From Iodidimonas sp. SYSU 1G8 (GTDB lineage Bacteria > Pseudomonadota > Alphaproteobacteria > SMXS01), in assembly GCF_039655775.1 (NCBI RefSeq), contig NZ_JBBYXJ010000001.1, forward strand, positions 558,001 to 622,000: a stretch of DNA of 64,000 nt. Reading direction: 5' to 3'. Shown piece by piece: positions 52,675-61,641 of this stretch (the first letter of the stretch is position 1; each line of letters starts with the position of its first letter). A program made the translations under genes and the position numbers. The notes under the pieces are model-generated. The model did not search any database, was not told the DNA's origin, and saw only the letters and a program-made list of their open reading frames with translations.

Positions 52675-53004
52675 ATGGCGATCACTCTACCGGCGGTAAT
52701 TTCGGACTACTTCGCGGCCGACAAGGGCAGGAACCCGCAATCGGTCGCCGCATGCTTCACCGACGCGGCTGTCGTGACGGACGAGGGGAATACCTACAGC
52801 GGGCGCGAGGCGATCCGGCAGTGGATGGCCGACTCCTCGACGCAATACACCTACACGGTCGAGCCGTTCGCGCTCGCCGAAGAGGGCGAACGGGTGGTCG
52901 TCACCAGCCATCTGGAGGGGAACTTCCCGGGCAGTCCGGTGGATCTGCGGTATTTCTTCGTCCTGGAGGGCGGCCGGATCGCGGCGCTGGAGATCATCCC
53001 GTGA
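52675..53004 (+). CDS. NTF2-like (SnoaL-like) protein
   Basis: A 109-residue small alpha+beta barrel protein, [51 protein letters not shown], a typical SnoaL/NTF2 opening, ending [21 protein letters not shown]. Members bind small hydrophobic substrates as isomerases or are non-catalytic. ATG 52675 (also 52672) has GGAG at 52665-52668. The stop overlaps the SDR start (GTGA). Confidence 0.85.
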   Translation: MAITLPAVISDYFAADKGRNPQSVAACFTDAAVVTDEGNTYSGREAIRQWMADSSTQYTYTVEPFALAEEGERVVVTSHLEGNFPGSPVDLRYFFVLEGGRIAALEIIP

Positions 53005-53780
53005 GGCCGTTCCTCACCCTTGAAGGTAAGCGCGCGCTGGTCACCTCCGGCACGCGCGGCGCGGGCGCCGCGACCGTGGCCCTGTTCCGGGAACTGGGCG
53101 CCCAGGTCCTGACGACGGCGAGGACACGGCCGGACACGATCCCTGCCTCGGACTTCGTGCGCGCGGACCTCACGCGGGCCGAGGACTGCGAGGCGCTGGT
53201 CGCGGCGGTGGCCGAGCGGCTGGGCGGGGTGGACATCATCGTTCACATGCTCGGCGGCTCGTCGGCGCCGGCGGGCGGGTTTGCCGCGCTCGGCGATGAC
53301 GAATGGCGCAGGGAGCTGGACCTCAACCTGATGCCCGCGGTCCGGCTCGACCGCGGGCTTGTGCCGGGAATGGTGGCGCGCGGGCAGGGCGCGGTCATTC
53401 ACGTGACGTCGATCCAGCGGGTGTTGCCGCTGCCGGAGGCGACCACGGCCTATGCCGCGGCGAAAGCGGCGCTGTCCACCTACAGCAAGAGCCTGTCGAA
53501 AGAGGTCTCGCCGCACGGAGTGCGGGTGGTGAGGGTATCGCCCGGCTGGATCGATACCGAGGCATCCAAGGACCTGGCGATGCGGCTGGCGGCGGAGCAC
53601 GGCGTGGATGTGGAGCAGGGCAAGCGGATGATCATGAACTCGCTGGGCGGCATCCCGATCGGCCGGCCCTCGACGCCGGAGGAGGTGGCCAGCCTGATCG
53701 CGTTCCTCGCGTCCGACCGGGCCGGGACCATCACCGGGACCGAGTATGTGATCGATGGCGGTACGGTGCCGACGGTGTGA
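53001..53780 (+). CDS. SDR family oxidoreductase
   Basis: A 259-residue SDR; cofactor motif [11 protein letters not shown] is a variant of the usual TGxxxGIG, with Ala for Ile. NNAG is replaced by HMLGGS, and the active site lies in [23 protein letters not shown] (Ser, Tyr, Lys). It starts at GTG 53001, overlapping the NTF2-like stop, so the two are translationally coupled and under the divergent LysR. Confidence 0.85.
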   Translation: MRPFLTLEGKRALVTSGTRGAGAATVALFRELGAQVLTTARTRPDTIPASDFVRADLTRAEDCEALVAAVAERLGGVDIIVHMLGGSSAPAGGFAALGDDEWRRELDLNLMPAVRLDRGLVPGMVARGQGAVIHVTSIQRVLPLPEATTAYAAAKAALSTYSKSLSKEVSPHGVRVVRVSPGWIDTEASKDLAMRLAAEHGVDVEQGKRMIMNSLGGIPIGRPSTPEEVASLIAFLASDRAGTITGTEYVIDGGTVPTV

Positions 53781-53799
53781 GGGCGTCGAAGAATTTCCG

Positions 53800-54501
53800 C
53801 TAGGAGGCAACGACCCTTCTCAATGACGCCTCGATCTGCCCGCCGCACCACGCCGCGCCGTAATCCTGCCGCGTCTTTTCGGCCAGATCGGCCAGCGGCG
53901 GCAGGGCCGCGACGCGGCGGGTAAGGGCGGCGGTCACCGGGGCGGTATCATCGAGAATCTCGCCGATGCGGGGGAAACGCTCGGTCATCGTCGACCACAG
54001 CGTGGCGGTGACGATGTCGGCGATGCCGGGCGCGGCGCCGCCGAGCAGGTAGCCGCTGTATGGCTTCAGGCCGTGACGGCGGCCGGTGTCTTCCCACAGG
54101 CGCATCCATTTCCGCAGGCGCGGCACGAAGTCGCGCCAGCGCTCGGGCGTCCACATCTGACGGCCGCCGTCCAGGGTCAGCTCATCGATCAGGTCGTTGG
54201 CATCGCATACGCTCTTCAGGGCGAGGGCGCGCATGGCAGGCTCGGGAGGCAGGAGGGCCAGCGTCTCGCCCAGATAGAGGAGGATGGCAGGCATCTGGGC
54301 GATGGCGGCGCCGGTCCCGTTGTCGACAAGCAGGGGCGGTCCCATGAAGGGCACGGGCATGTCGGCCAGTTCGCCCTCCATCAGGGCGGAAATCGCCGCG
54401 TCGCCGGCTTCGTTCCAGCTCTTGCCGGCATGGGCGAGCACGGCGCGCACGAACTGGCCGCGAAACGGCACGGACCAGTAGTAAAGGGTATAGTCGGACA
54501 T
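53800..54501 (-). CDS. Glutathione S-transferase family protein
   Basis: A 233-residue GST with a thioredoxin-like N-terminus (SDYTLYYWSVPFRGQFVRAVLAHAG; the glutathione-site PPLLVDNGTGAAIAQMPAILLYLGE) and a helical C-domain. No obvious catalytic Tyr or Cys can be fixed. The ATG at 54501 is preferred; a longer frame to 54654 adds unlikely residues. The upstream region also contains the toxin-antitoxin operator, reading the other way. Confidence 0.85.
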   Translation of the reverse strand: MSDYTLYYWSVPFRGQFVRAVLAHAGKSWNEAGDAAISALMEGELADMPVPFMGPPLLVDNGTGAAIAQMPAILLYLGETLALLPPEPAMRALALKSVCDANDLIDELTLDGGRQMWTPERWRDFVPRLRKWMRLWEDTGRRHGLKPYSGYLLGGAAPGIADIVTATLWSTMTERFPRIGEILDDTAPVTAALTRRVAALPPLADLAEKTRQDYGAAWCGGQIEASLRRVVAS

Positions 54502-54619
54502 GTCGGCGGCTCCCGGCAAGAGGAGATCGGCGCGTTGGCCATGGGTAGGAGGTGAGGGCCGTCGGTACGCCGTGCAAGGCGGTGCATGCTTTGGGGACCC
54601 AAGTGTCCGCAGCGGTGGC

Positions 54620-54648
54620 TTGAAGCGGCCGTCAATCTGCACTATGTT
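54620..54648 (+). promoter_or_regulatory. Promoter of the PIN toxin-antitoxin operon
   Basis: TTGAAG at 54620-54625 and TATGTT at 54643-54648 with a 17-base spacer. The -10 overlaps the left arm of the inverted repeat at 54645-54673, the usual layout for autorepression. Confidence 0.5.
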
Positions 54649-54673
54649 GAACATTGAGACAATTTGTTCAACA
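54645..54673. promoter_or_regulatory. Inverted repeat operator of the toxin-antitoxin operon
   Basis: TGTTGAACA (54645-54653) and TGTTCAACA (54665-54673) are perfect 9-base reverse complements with an 11-base spacer, 15 bases before the antitoxin ATG. The AGGGGGTG ribosome binding site follows directly. Confidence 0.75.
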
Positions 54674-54687
54674 GGGGGTGAAGCTCA

Positions 54688-54966
54688 ATGTCCAAAAAAC
54701 CTTCCGCGTCCGCGGCTGATCCGTCCCGCGTCGATGCCGTGCTCCGCGCGGCGGAAAGGTCCGGACTGCTGGGCGAGAAGCGGGGGCGTATCGGCGGCCG
54801 TGTCAGCCCGGCGCTGGTGGCTCACGCCAAGCAACGGACGGGCATTGAGGCCGATACCGACCTGATCGAGTTCGCGCTGGCAAACATTGCCCTCGACGAA
54901 GGCTTCGCCGAGGTCTTTCGGAAGGCGCGCGGACAGGTAGACCCGGACCTCGATCTCGGCTTCTGA
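54688..54966 (+). CDS. Antitoxin of a type II toxin-antitoxin pair (probable)
   Basis: A 92-residue hydrophilic protein upstream of a PIN toxin. The N-terminal third is basic and the segment IGGRVSPALVAHAKQRTGIEADTDLIEFALANIAL resembles a ribbon-helix-helix-like DNA-binding and dimer region. The acidic C-terminal tail VDPDLDLGF could wrap the toxin. The start follows AGGGGGTG and an operator-like inverted repeat. Stop and toxin start are one base apart. Confidence 0.75.
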   Translation: MSKKPSASAADPSRVDAVLRAAERSGLLGEKRGRIGGRVSPALVAHAKQRTGIEADTDLIEFALANIALDEGFAEVFRKARGQVDPDLDLGF

Positions 54967-54967
54967 C

Positions 54968-55534
54968 GTGTCCGCCTTCGATTTCGATGCCGCCCGACGA
55001 TGGGCGCGCCTCGATCCGAGCCGAACACTAGCCCGGCGTCCGGATCGGGAACTGCCGTTTATCGATGATGCCGATGCGGGCGGCGCTGCGCTGCTGCTCG
55101 ACACCTGCGTCTATATCGATCAGATGCAGGACCGCACGCCGCCGCGCATAGACGAGGTCATCGCGGTTCGGCAGGTCAATCACTCCACCGTCGCCATCCA
55201 GGAACTGATGCACACGGTCGGTGTCCTGAGTCCCGCTGATCCGCGTAGCGCCGCCGCCATCGCTGAAATAAGGCGGCAGATTCGGGCCATGCCAGCGCAC
55301 CGAGTCTTTACGCCGGATCCGGACGTGCTGGGCCGCGCTGCGCTGCTATCCGGCATGCTGTGCCGCCTCCAGGGCTATACCGCCGATGCGCGGATGCGCG
55401 CACTGATGGACTGCACCTTGTTCCTCCAGGCCCGAAAACTGGGACTTGCCGTGCTGACGGCCAACATCGGCGACTTCGACCTGCTGCTTCAACTCGTGTC
55501 CTCCGGCTCTGTCCTGTTCTACCGAAGAACGTAA
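54968..55534 (+). CDS. PIN domain toxin (probable ribonuclease)
   Basis: A 188-residue PIN-fold protein. Acidic residues suited to metal binding are Asp45 (LLLDTCVYID), Glu79 (VAIQELMH), Asp148 (ALMDCTLF) and Asp169/171 (NIGDFD), in the PIN order. An N-terminal extension of about 40 residues is longer than in most VapC toxins. It starts at GTG 54968. The gene pair and operator support a toxin-antitoxin role. Confidence 0.8.
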   Translation: MSAFDFDAARRWARLDPSRTLARRPDRELPFIDDADAGGAALLLDTCVYIDQMQDRTPPRIDEVIAVRQVNHSTVAIQELMHTVGVLSPADPRSAAAIAEIRRQIRAMPAHRVFTPDPDVLGRAALLSGMLCRLQGYTADARMRALMDCTLFLQARKLGLAVLTANIGDFDLLLQLVSSGSVLFYRRT

Positions 55535-55796
55535 GGCTGGTTCGCAACACGCCTCAGCGGGCCTCTACTCTTTTCGGCAGGGATGATAGACCGATCTCCC
55601 GCAGGAGGTCACAAGCAGCGTCATATGACATTCAACAGCTACCTTTGACGGGCGAACCAGTTCTTGCGACGGTTCATTGTTTCACCGAGCGCAACAATGA
55701 AATGCCGACGACAGGCATTCATCTCATTGGCGCGGGCGCGCACTCTGGCGATGCGGAACGGGATAGGCCTGTTCCGATGCATCGCGGGAGTTGACC
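55535..55796. other. 262-base intergenic region
   Basis: Between the PIN toxin and the GST. I see no gene. GAACCAGTTC-like symmetry near 55654-55663 and a TTGACG at 55645-55650 lack a clear -10. Nothing further is supported. Confidence 0.4.
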
Positions 55797-56408
55797 ATGA
55801 AGCTCTACCACCACCCCTTGTCGGGCCATGCCCATCGCGCGCGCCTGTTCATCTCGCTTCTGGGGCTGCCTCATGACCTGATCGAGGTCGATCTGGCGGC
55901 CGGCGCGCACAGGACGCCCGACTTCCTGGCGCTCAACCCGTTCGGGCAGGTGCCCGTGCTCGATGATGGGGGTATCATCATCCCGGATTCCAACGCGATC
56001 CTGGTCTATCTGGCCAAGAAGGCCGGGCGGACGGAATGGCTGCCGGATGACCCGCAAGGCGCCGCCGCGGTTCAGCGCTGGCTGTCCGTCGCGGCGGGCG
56101 AAGTGGCCTACGGCCCCGCTGCGGCTCGGCTGATCACGGTGTTCGGCGCCGCTTACGATGCGGATGAGGTCATCGCGCGGGCACATTCTTTCCTGGGCAA
56201 GCTGGAGACCCATCTGACGGGGCGACGCTGGCTGGTCGGAGAGGGTCCGACGGTCGCGGACATCGCGATTTACAGCTACGTCGCGCGGGCGCCGGAGGGC
56301 AATGTGGACCTTTCGGCCTACACGGCGGTCAATGAATTCCTGCGCCGGATCGAGGGCTTGCCCGGCTTCGTTCCCTTCGCGCAGACACGCGCCGGCCTTG
56401 CCGCCTGA
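55797..56408 (+). CDS. Glutathione S-transferase
   Basis: A 203-residue [36 protein letters not shown] and the glutathione-site [27 protein letters not shown], then a helical C-domain with the N-capping [21 protein letters not shown]. Starts ATG 55797 (a TTG at 55791 is less likely). Thirty-one bases upstream of the flavin-binding protein gene, so likely co-transcribed. Confidence 0.92.
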   Translation: MKLYHHPLSGHAHRARLFISLLGLPHDLIEVDLAAGAHRTPDFLALNPFGQVPVLDDGGIIIPDSNAILVYLAKKAGRTEWLPDDPQGAAAVQRWLSVAAGEVAYGPAAARLITVFGAAYDADEVIARAHSFLGKLETHLTGRRWLVGEGPTVADIAIYSYVARAPEGNVDLSAYTAVNEFLRRIEGLPGFVPFAQTRAGLAA

Positions 56409-56439
56409 CCGATTCCTCGCGCTCAACAGGACATTCGAG

Positions 56440-57435
56440 ATGACCAGAACATTGCCAAGTCTGCCGGCGTGGCACGAGGGCGAGACCTTCCTTCAGGAAA
56501 AGCTGGGCGTGGCGGAGCGGATGGCGGCCATCGGCGACCGCGTCATTCGCGATGTCATGCCCGATCAGCACCGCGCCTTTTACGCCCAGCTTCCGTTCAT
56601 CGTGCTGGGCAGCGTCGATGCCGGCGGAGATGCGTGGGCCACGATCCTCACCGGCCGGCCAGGCTTCCTGTCGTCGCCAGACCCGGCAACGCTCGACATC
56701 GGCGTACAGGCGGACCCGAGCGATCCGGCCAGCGAAGGCCTGCGCGAGGGCGATTCCATCGGCCTGCTCGGCATCGAGATGCATACGCGGCGCCGGAACC
56801 GCATGAACGGTATCCTCGCGCAGACCAGGAAGGGTATGCGGGTGATGGTGGACCAGAGTTTCGGCAACTGTCCGCGCTATATCCAGCTTCGCGATTTCGA
56901 GATCGCGAGGGACCCGGGAACGACGTCCGAGGGTATCGTGGAGACGCTGAGTCACCTCGATGCGCCGGCGCGCGGCCTGATCGAGGCAGCGGACACGTTT
57001 TTCGTCGCGACCTATGCCGACCGGGGCGGACGCCGGCAGGTCGATGTCTCCCATCGCGGCGGCAAGCCCGGCTTCGTCCGGATCGGGGCGGATGGCACGC
57101 TCACCGTACCGGACTTCAGCGGCAATCTGTTCTTCTCGACACTCGGCAACATGGTGCTCAACGGGAAGGCAGGGCTCGTCTTCATCGACTATGAGCGCGG
57201 GGATGTGCTGCAGATGACCGGCGACGCGGAGGTGATCCTGGAGTCGCCGCAGATCGACGCATTCGAGGGCGCGGAAAGGCTGTGGACGTTCGAGCCACGC
57301 CGCATCGTCCGCCGCCAGGACGCGCTGGCGCTTCGGTGGTCGTTCCGCGAGAATGGCTGGTCGCCCAGCTCGCTCGAGACGGGCGACTGGGCGCAAGCCG
57401 CAATTACGTTGCGGAACGCCGCGCCGGGGAACTGA
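56440..57435 (+). CDS. FMN-binding split-barrel (pyridoxamine-phosphate oxidase-like) protein
   Basis: A 331-residue protein with a split-barrel fold: PFIVLGSVDAGGDAWATILTGRPGFLSSPD, later IGLLGIEMHTRRRNRMNGILAQ and a second half with VSHRGGKPGFVRIGADGTLTVPDFSGNLFFSTLGNMVLNGKAGLVFIDY. It resembles the pyridoxamine 5'-phosphate oxidase family, whose distant members bind FMN, haem or F420. ATG 56440 follows a short gap from GST. The neighbouring LysR suggests shared regulation. Confidence 0.82.
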   Translation: MTRTLPSLPAWHEGETFLQEKLGVAERMAAIGDRVIRDVMPDQHRAFYAQLPFIVLGSVDAGGDAWATILTGRPGFLSSPDPATLDIGVQADPSDPASEGLREGDSIGLLGIEMHTRRRNRMNGILAQTRKGMRVMVDQSFGNCPRYIQLRDFEIARDPGTTSEGIVETLSHLDAPARGLIEAADTFFVATYADRGGRRQVDVSHRGGKPGFVRIGADGTLTVPDFSGNLFFSTLGNMVLNGKAGLVFIDYERGDVLQMTGDAEVILESPQIDAFEGAERLWTFEPRRIVRRQDALALRWSFRENGWSPSSLETGDWAQAAITLRNAAPGN

Positions 57436-57466
57436 CGGGCACGGTCCGAGGAGGGGTGGAGCGGGC

Positions 57467-58360
57467 ATGGATCGCTGGCAGGCCATGCGGATTTTCGTGA
57501 AGGTGGCGGAGACGGAGAGTTTTGCCGAAGCCGCCCGCCAGCTTCACATGAGCGCGCCTGCGGTTACCCGCGCGGTGGCGGCCCTCGAGGATCTGATCGG
57601 CGCGCGTCTGTTCGTGCGCACCACGCGCTCGGTAAAGCTCACGGAGCCGGGGAGACGCTACCTGGACGACTGTCGGCGTATTCTGGCCGACATTATCGAG
57701 GCCGAAGCCGCGGCGGCCGGCTCCTATGCCACGCCGTCCGGAACGCTGTCCGTCACGGCCTCCGTCATGTTCGGGCAGATGTACGTCCTGCCGATCATGC
57801 ACGAGTTCCTCGCAACCTATCCCTCTGTCTCCGGCAGGCTGCTGTTCGTCGATCGGCCGGTAAACCTGGTCGAGGAGGGCATCGATGTGGCGATCCGCAT
57901 CGGCCACCTGGCTGATTCCGGGTTCGCCGCCATCAAGGTGGGCTCGGTCCGCCGTGTGGTCTGCGGCGCCCCAGCCTATTTCGAGACCCATGGCATCCCG
58001 CTCGTGCCCGCCGACCTCAGGCATCATCGGATCGTCGCCTCGACCAGCGCCTGGGCGTCACCGGCGTGGAGATTCGCACGCGATCAGCGCGTGACGGTCG
58101 ACAGCTGGCTGCAATGCAACACCAACGATGCCGCGATCGCGACGGCCATGGCCGGCTCGGGATTGACGCGCGTGCTTCACTATCAGATCGGTCCCGCCTT
58201 GCTCGACGGCAGGCTGCGGATCGTCCTCGCCGAGCACGAGGACGCGCCGCTGCCGATCCATGTCCTGCATCCCGAGGGCCGTCAGGCGCCGGCGAAGGTG
58301 CGGGCCTTCGCCGATCTCGCGGTGGCGCGCCTGCGGGAGAACCGGCTGTTCAACGCCTGA
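57467..58360 (+). CDS. LysR family transcriptional regulator
   Basis: A 297-residue regulator: helix-turn-helix FVKVAETESFAEAARQLHMSAPAVTRAVAALEDLIGARLFVRTTRSVKLTEPG, then an effector-binding domain. ATG 57467 follows GGAGGGG. It is on the same strand as the GST and split-barrel genes, 31 bases downstream, an arrangement that suggests autoregulated control of the cluster. Confidence 0.93.
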   Translation: MDRWQAMRIFVKVAETESFAEAARQLHMSAPAVTRAVAALEDLIGARLFVRTTRSVKLTEPGRRYLDDCRRILADIIEAEAAAAGSYATPSGTLSVTASVMFGQMYVLPIMHEFLATYPSVSGRLLFVDRPVNLVEEGIDVAIRIGHLADSGFAAIKVGSVRRVVCGAPAYFETHGIPLVPADLRHHRIVASTSAWASPAWRFARDQRVTVDSWLQCNTNDAAIATAMAGSGLTRVLHYQIGPALLDGRLRIVLAEHEDAPLPIHVLHPEGRQAPAKVRAFADLAVARLRENRLFNA

Positions 58361-58374
58361 CTCAGGCCGCCTGC

Positions 58375-59616
58375 TCACGCATCGACGGGCCGGCACAACT
58401 CCAGGTACATGGCCGCAGGTTCATGGCCCAGGAAGGTCTTGCCCAGCTGTTCGTAGTGCCGGTAGGAGATCAGCGCGTGGTTCGCCGCCTGCTGGGCGTC
58501 GCGCAGCTGACGCTCGAGCGGGCTGTCCATGCGGCATCCGGTAGTGCCGGCCGTGTTGTTGATGACGCCGACCACTTCCCGGCAGGTCTGCGCGGCATGA
58601 GCGCAGGCGAGCAGGGCGGGCCAGAAATATTCCCAGTCGGGCTGCAGCCGGCCGCCCTTCGCGGGCAGCGGGCCAAGATGCTCCTCCAGCCGGTCCTGCG
58701 TCTCCATGACGAAGGCGCGCACCGCCATCAGCTTGGCCTGCGCCTCGCCGACGCGGTACTGGACGACAGCCTGGTCCTTGAGCGTCGTGCTCAAGCCCCA
58801 CGGCACCTTGCCCATGGCGAGATCGATGAAATTGTCGATGGCGCCCCGGCACACGCCGAGCGCGACGGCCGCCTTGTTGTAGATGGCGTGGGTCGGATTC
58901 CGGTAGGTCGGGTTGTCCCAGATCTCGCTGGGCGCCAGCGAGCGGCCCGGCAACAGGCGATCGGGCGGCACGTAGCAGTTTTCCATGCGCACGTCGTGGC
59001 TGCCCGAGCCGCGCATGCCGGAGGTGTCCCAGGTGTCGATGATCTCGAACTCGCCTTTGGGCACCATGAACGAGGCTTCGGCGGTCTTACCCGTGTCCTC
59101 GTCGGTGCACATGGAGCCCATGAGGAAGTTCCAGGTGGCATTCTGCGAGCCGCTGGCGAAGCTGCCCTGATAGTTCAGGCGCCAGCCATCGCCCTCGCGC
59201 CGGGCGCGCCGGCCGGGATTGGGGCCGTTGGCCGGGCCGTGGCCGGAGCAGACCAGCGCATACCAGTCGTCGAAGATGCGCTCGGCGAAGGCGGGCGGCA
59301 TCTGGCGGATGACCAGCGCGTTGATCTCGGACGAGATCTGGGTGCACCAACCGACAGAGCCGTCGATGGCCGAGACCGCCTCAATGATCTCGATCTGCTG
59401 GCGCGCCCGCAGGTCCTCGCCGCCCAGCTCGTCCGGCAGCACGTAGCGATACAGACCGATCTCGGCCATTTCCTTCGATGCCCAGGCGGGCAGATGGCGC
59501 AGGCGCTGCGCCTCGTCGCCAGCCGCCGCGAGCTTGTCCCTGATGCCGGCGATCCGCTGCAGCATGGGTGTTTTGGAAATCTCTCTCTGGCGGTCCAGAA
59601 TCTCGGTGTTCATCAT
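58375..59616 (-). CDS. Acyl-CoA dehydrogenase-like flavoprotein (group D monooxygenase type)
   Basis: A 413-residue flavin enzyme with the acyl-CoA dehydrogenase fold. Stretches such as LPDELGGEDLRARQQIEIIEAVSAIDGSVGWC and SGMRGSGSHDVRMENCYVPPDRLL are typical of HpaB/HsaA-like oxygenase components. No separate flavin reductase or acyl-CoA ligase lies beside it. Two adjacent ATG codons start it (59616). It converges on the LysR with 14 bases between. Confidence 0.82.
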   Translation of the reverse strand: MMNTEILDRQREISKTPMLQRIAGIRDKLAAAGDEAQRLRHLPAWASKEMAEIGLYRYVLPDELGGEDLRARQQIEIIEAVSAIDGSVGWCTQISSEINALVIRQMPPAFAERIFDDWYALVCSGHGPANGPNPGRRARREGDGWRLNYQGSFASGSQNATWNFLMGSMCTDEDTGKTAEASFMVPKGEFEIIDTWDTSGMRGSGSHDVRMENCYVPPDRLLPGRSLAPSEIWDNPTYRNPTHAIYNKAAVALGVCRGAIDNFIDLAMGKVPWGLSTTLKDQAVVQYRVGEAQAKLMAVRAFVMETQDRLEEHLGPLPAKGGRLQPDWEYFWPALLACAHAAQTCREVVGVINNTAGTTGCRMDSPLERQLRDAQQAANHALISYRHYEQLGKTFLGHEPAAMYLELCRPVDA

Positions 59617-59882
59617 CTCGGTGTCCCTCCCGTTTCAGCATGGCTCCGGCCAAACGCCGCGTGCACGGCGATGACCGGTTCGCGGACGCGCCGGCTCCCC
59701 AGCGTGCGCATCCGCCAGCATGCTAACCGCAAGGCGAGCCTGACACTCTTCCTAAATTCGCCGTCTGATCCGTGGCGGGCCGGCGCCAGTACCATGTCGC
59801 GTGGCCGACGGGTCGCCATGACGACAGAGGAGCCTTGGGCCGTGATCCAACCCGATTGCCGCAGGAACATCGGCGTGCGCTG
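59617..59882. other. Intergenic region before the photolyase gene
   Basis: 266 bases. A short frame of 29 codons (59794-59883, ATG to TGA) overlaps the photolyase start as TGATG and could be a translational coupler, but coding support is absent. No promoter was convincing. Confidence 0.35.
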
Positions 59883-61412
59883 ATGGCGGGCACACGCACT
59901 CTTATCCTGGTCCTTGGCGACCAGTTGACGCCGGCGATCAGCAGTCTCGCGGCAGGCGATCCGGCCCGGGATCGGATCCTGATGGCGGAGCTGCATGACG
60001 AGACCACCTATGTGCGCCATCACAAGAAGAAGATCGCCTTCCTGTTCTCGGCCATGCGCCATTTCGCCGACGAGCTGCGGGGCCTCGGCTGGCGCGTGGA
60101 TTATGTGAGGCTGGACTCGCCCCAGCATCGCGGCGGCTTCACGGCGCAGGTGGCGCACGCGGCCGGCGCGCTGCGGCCCGAGCGGATCGCCGTCACGCAG
60201 CCGGGCGAGTGGCGCGTGGCCCGGATGATGAAGGGCTGGCACGAACAGCTGGGCGTGCCGGTCGACATCCTGCCCGATGACCGCTTCCTGTGTTCGCCCG
60301 CCGCCTTCGCGGACTGGGCGGCGGGCCGCAAGCAGCTGCGCATGGAGTATTTCTACCGTGACATGCGCCGCCGCACGGGATTGCTGATGGACGGCGACGA
60401 ACCGGCAGGCGGACGCTGGAACTTCGATGCCGAAAACCGCAAGCCCGCCGACACCGACCTGTTCATGCCGCGCCCGCTGGCCGTTGCGCCGGACGCGATC
60501 ACGCGGGAAGTGCTGGCGCTGGTCGAGGGGCGGTTCGGCAACCATTTCGGCGACCTGATGCCCTTCCGCTTCGCGGTCCGCCGCGACGATGCCGAAGCGG
60601 CCTTCTCGGCGTTCGTCGACACGGCCCTGGCGCGGTTCGGCGATTACCAGGATGCGATGCTGACGGGCGAGCCGTTCCTCTATCACGCCGTCATCGCGCA
60701 ATACCTCAATTGCGGGCTGCTCGATCCGCTCCGGGTCTGCCGCGCGGTCGAGGACGCGTACCGGACCGGCGCCGTGCCGCTGAACGCCGCCGAGGGATTC
60801 ATCCGCCAGATCATCGGCTGGCGCGAATATGTGCGCGGTATCTACTGGCTGCGCATGCCGGGGTACGAGCACAGCAACGCCCTCGGTCATACCCGGCCGC
60901 TGCCGGATTTCTACTGGACCGCCGAGACGGAGATGGCCTGTGTCCGGGCGGCCGTGACGCAGACCCGCGAGCACGCCTACGCCCACCACATCCAGCGGCT
61001 GATGATCACCGGCAATTTCGCCCTGTTGGCCGGGGTCGATCCGCACGCGCTGCACGAATGGTATCTGAGCGTGTATGCGGATGCCTATGAATGGGTCGAG
61101 CTGCCGAACACGGCCGGCATGAGCCAGTTCGCCGATGGGGGACTGCTGGCGTCGAAACCCTATGCGGCCAGCGGCGCCTATATCAACCGCATGTCGGACT
61201 ACTGCCGGTCCTGCCGCTACGACGTGACGTGGCGGACCGGTCCGGATGCCTGTCCGTTCAACGCGCTCTACTGGAATTTCATCGCGCGGCATCGGGAGCT
61301 GCTGAGCCGGAACACGCGCATGACGCCGATGCTGCGCACCTATGACAGGTTTTCCGGCGACGAAAGGCAGCGCATCGCGGACAGCGCCGCCGCCTTTCTG
61401 GCCACGCTATGA
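59883..61412 (+). CDS. FeS-BCP-type cryptochrome/photolyase
   Basis: A 509-residue deoxyribodipyrimidine photolyase-related protein. The N-terminal Rossmann domain begins TLILVLGDQLTPAISSL. The FAD-binding helical domain includes GWREYVRGIYWLRMPGYEHSN and HIQRLMITGNFALL. Cysteines in DYCRSCRYDVTWRTGPDACPFN plus an earlier Cys fit the 4Fe-4S cluster of this class (PhrB-type, 6-4 photoproduct repair). ATG 59883 overlaps a short upstream frame. It overlaps the DUF2256 gene by four bases, its usual partner. Confidence 0.92.
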   Translation: MAGTRTLILVLGDQLTPAISSLAAGDPARDRILMAELHDETTYVRHHKKKIAFLFSAMRHFADELRGLGWRVDYVRLDSPQHRGGFTAQVAHAAGALRPERIAVTQPGEWRVARMMKGWHEQLGVPVDILPDDRFLCSPAAFADWAAGRKQLRMEYFYRDMRRRTGLLMDGDEPAGGRWNFDAENRKPADTDLFMPRPLAVAPDAITREVLALVEGRFGNHFGDLMPFRFAVRRDDAEAAFSAFVDTALARFGDYQDAMLTGEPFLYHAVIAQYLNCGLLDPLRVCRAVEDAYRTGAVPLNAAEGFIRQIIGWREYVRGIYWLRMPGYEHSNALGHTRPLPDFYWTAETEMACVRAAVTQTREHAYAHHIQRLMITGNFALLAGVDPHALHEWYLSVYADAYEWVELPNTAGMSQFADGGLLASKPYAASGAYINRMSDYCRSCRYDVTWRTGPDACPFNALYWNFIARHRELLSRNTRMTPMLRTYDRFSGDERQRIADSAAAFLATL

Positions 61413-61579
61413 CGAAGAAGCGCTACACCAAATCCACGCTGCCGGAGAAGCCATGCGCGGCCTGCGGTCGGCCGTTCGCCTGGCGCAAGAAGTGGGCGCG
61501 GGACTGGGACGCGGTGAAGACTTGTTCCGAACGCTGCAAGGGAGAGCTGAGACGGCGGCGGAAGACGACGGCCGTCTAG
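61409..61579 (+). CDS. DUF2256 small zinc-ribbon-like protein
   Basis: A 56-residue basic protein that reads directly off the photolyase end (ATGA overlap). It has CAACGRPF, the aromatic WRKKWARDWDAV and CSERCK, giving four cysteines for one zinc. DUF2256 is repeatedly found next to FeS-BCP photolyases, so a role in that enzyme's function or maturation is plausible but untested. Confidence 0.85.
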   Translation: MTKKRYTKSTLPEKPCAACGRPFAWRKKWARDWDAVKTCSERCKGELRRRRKTTAV

Positions 61580-61641
61580 CACTGGCATGCCCGTGCGCAC
61601 CCGCTATAGTGCCCGCGAAGCACCAGAGGAGAGCGTTTTCC

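Noticed and set aside
58066-59883. 605-codon plus-strand frame opposite the flavoprotein gene
   Set aside because: Antisense to a well-supported gene; only the last 29 codons lie in free DNA and are kept as a low-confidence micro-frame.
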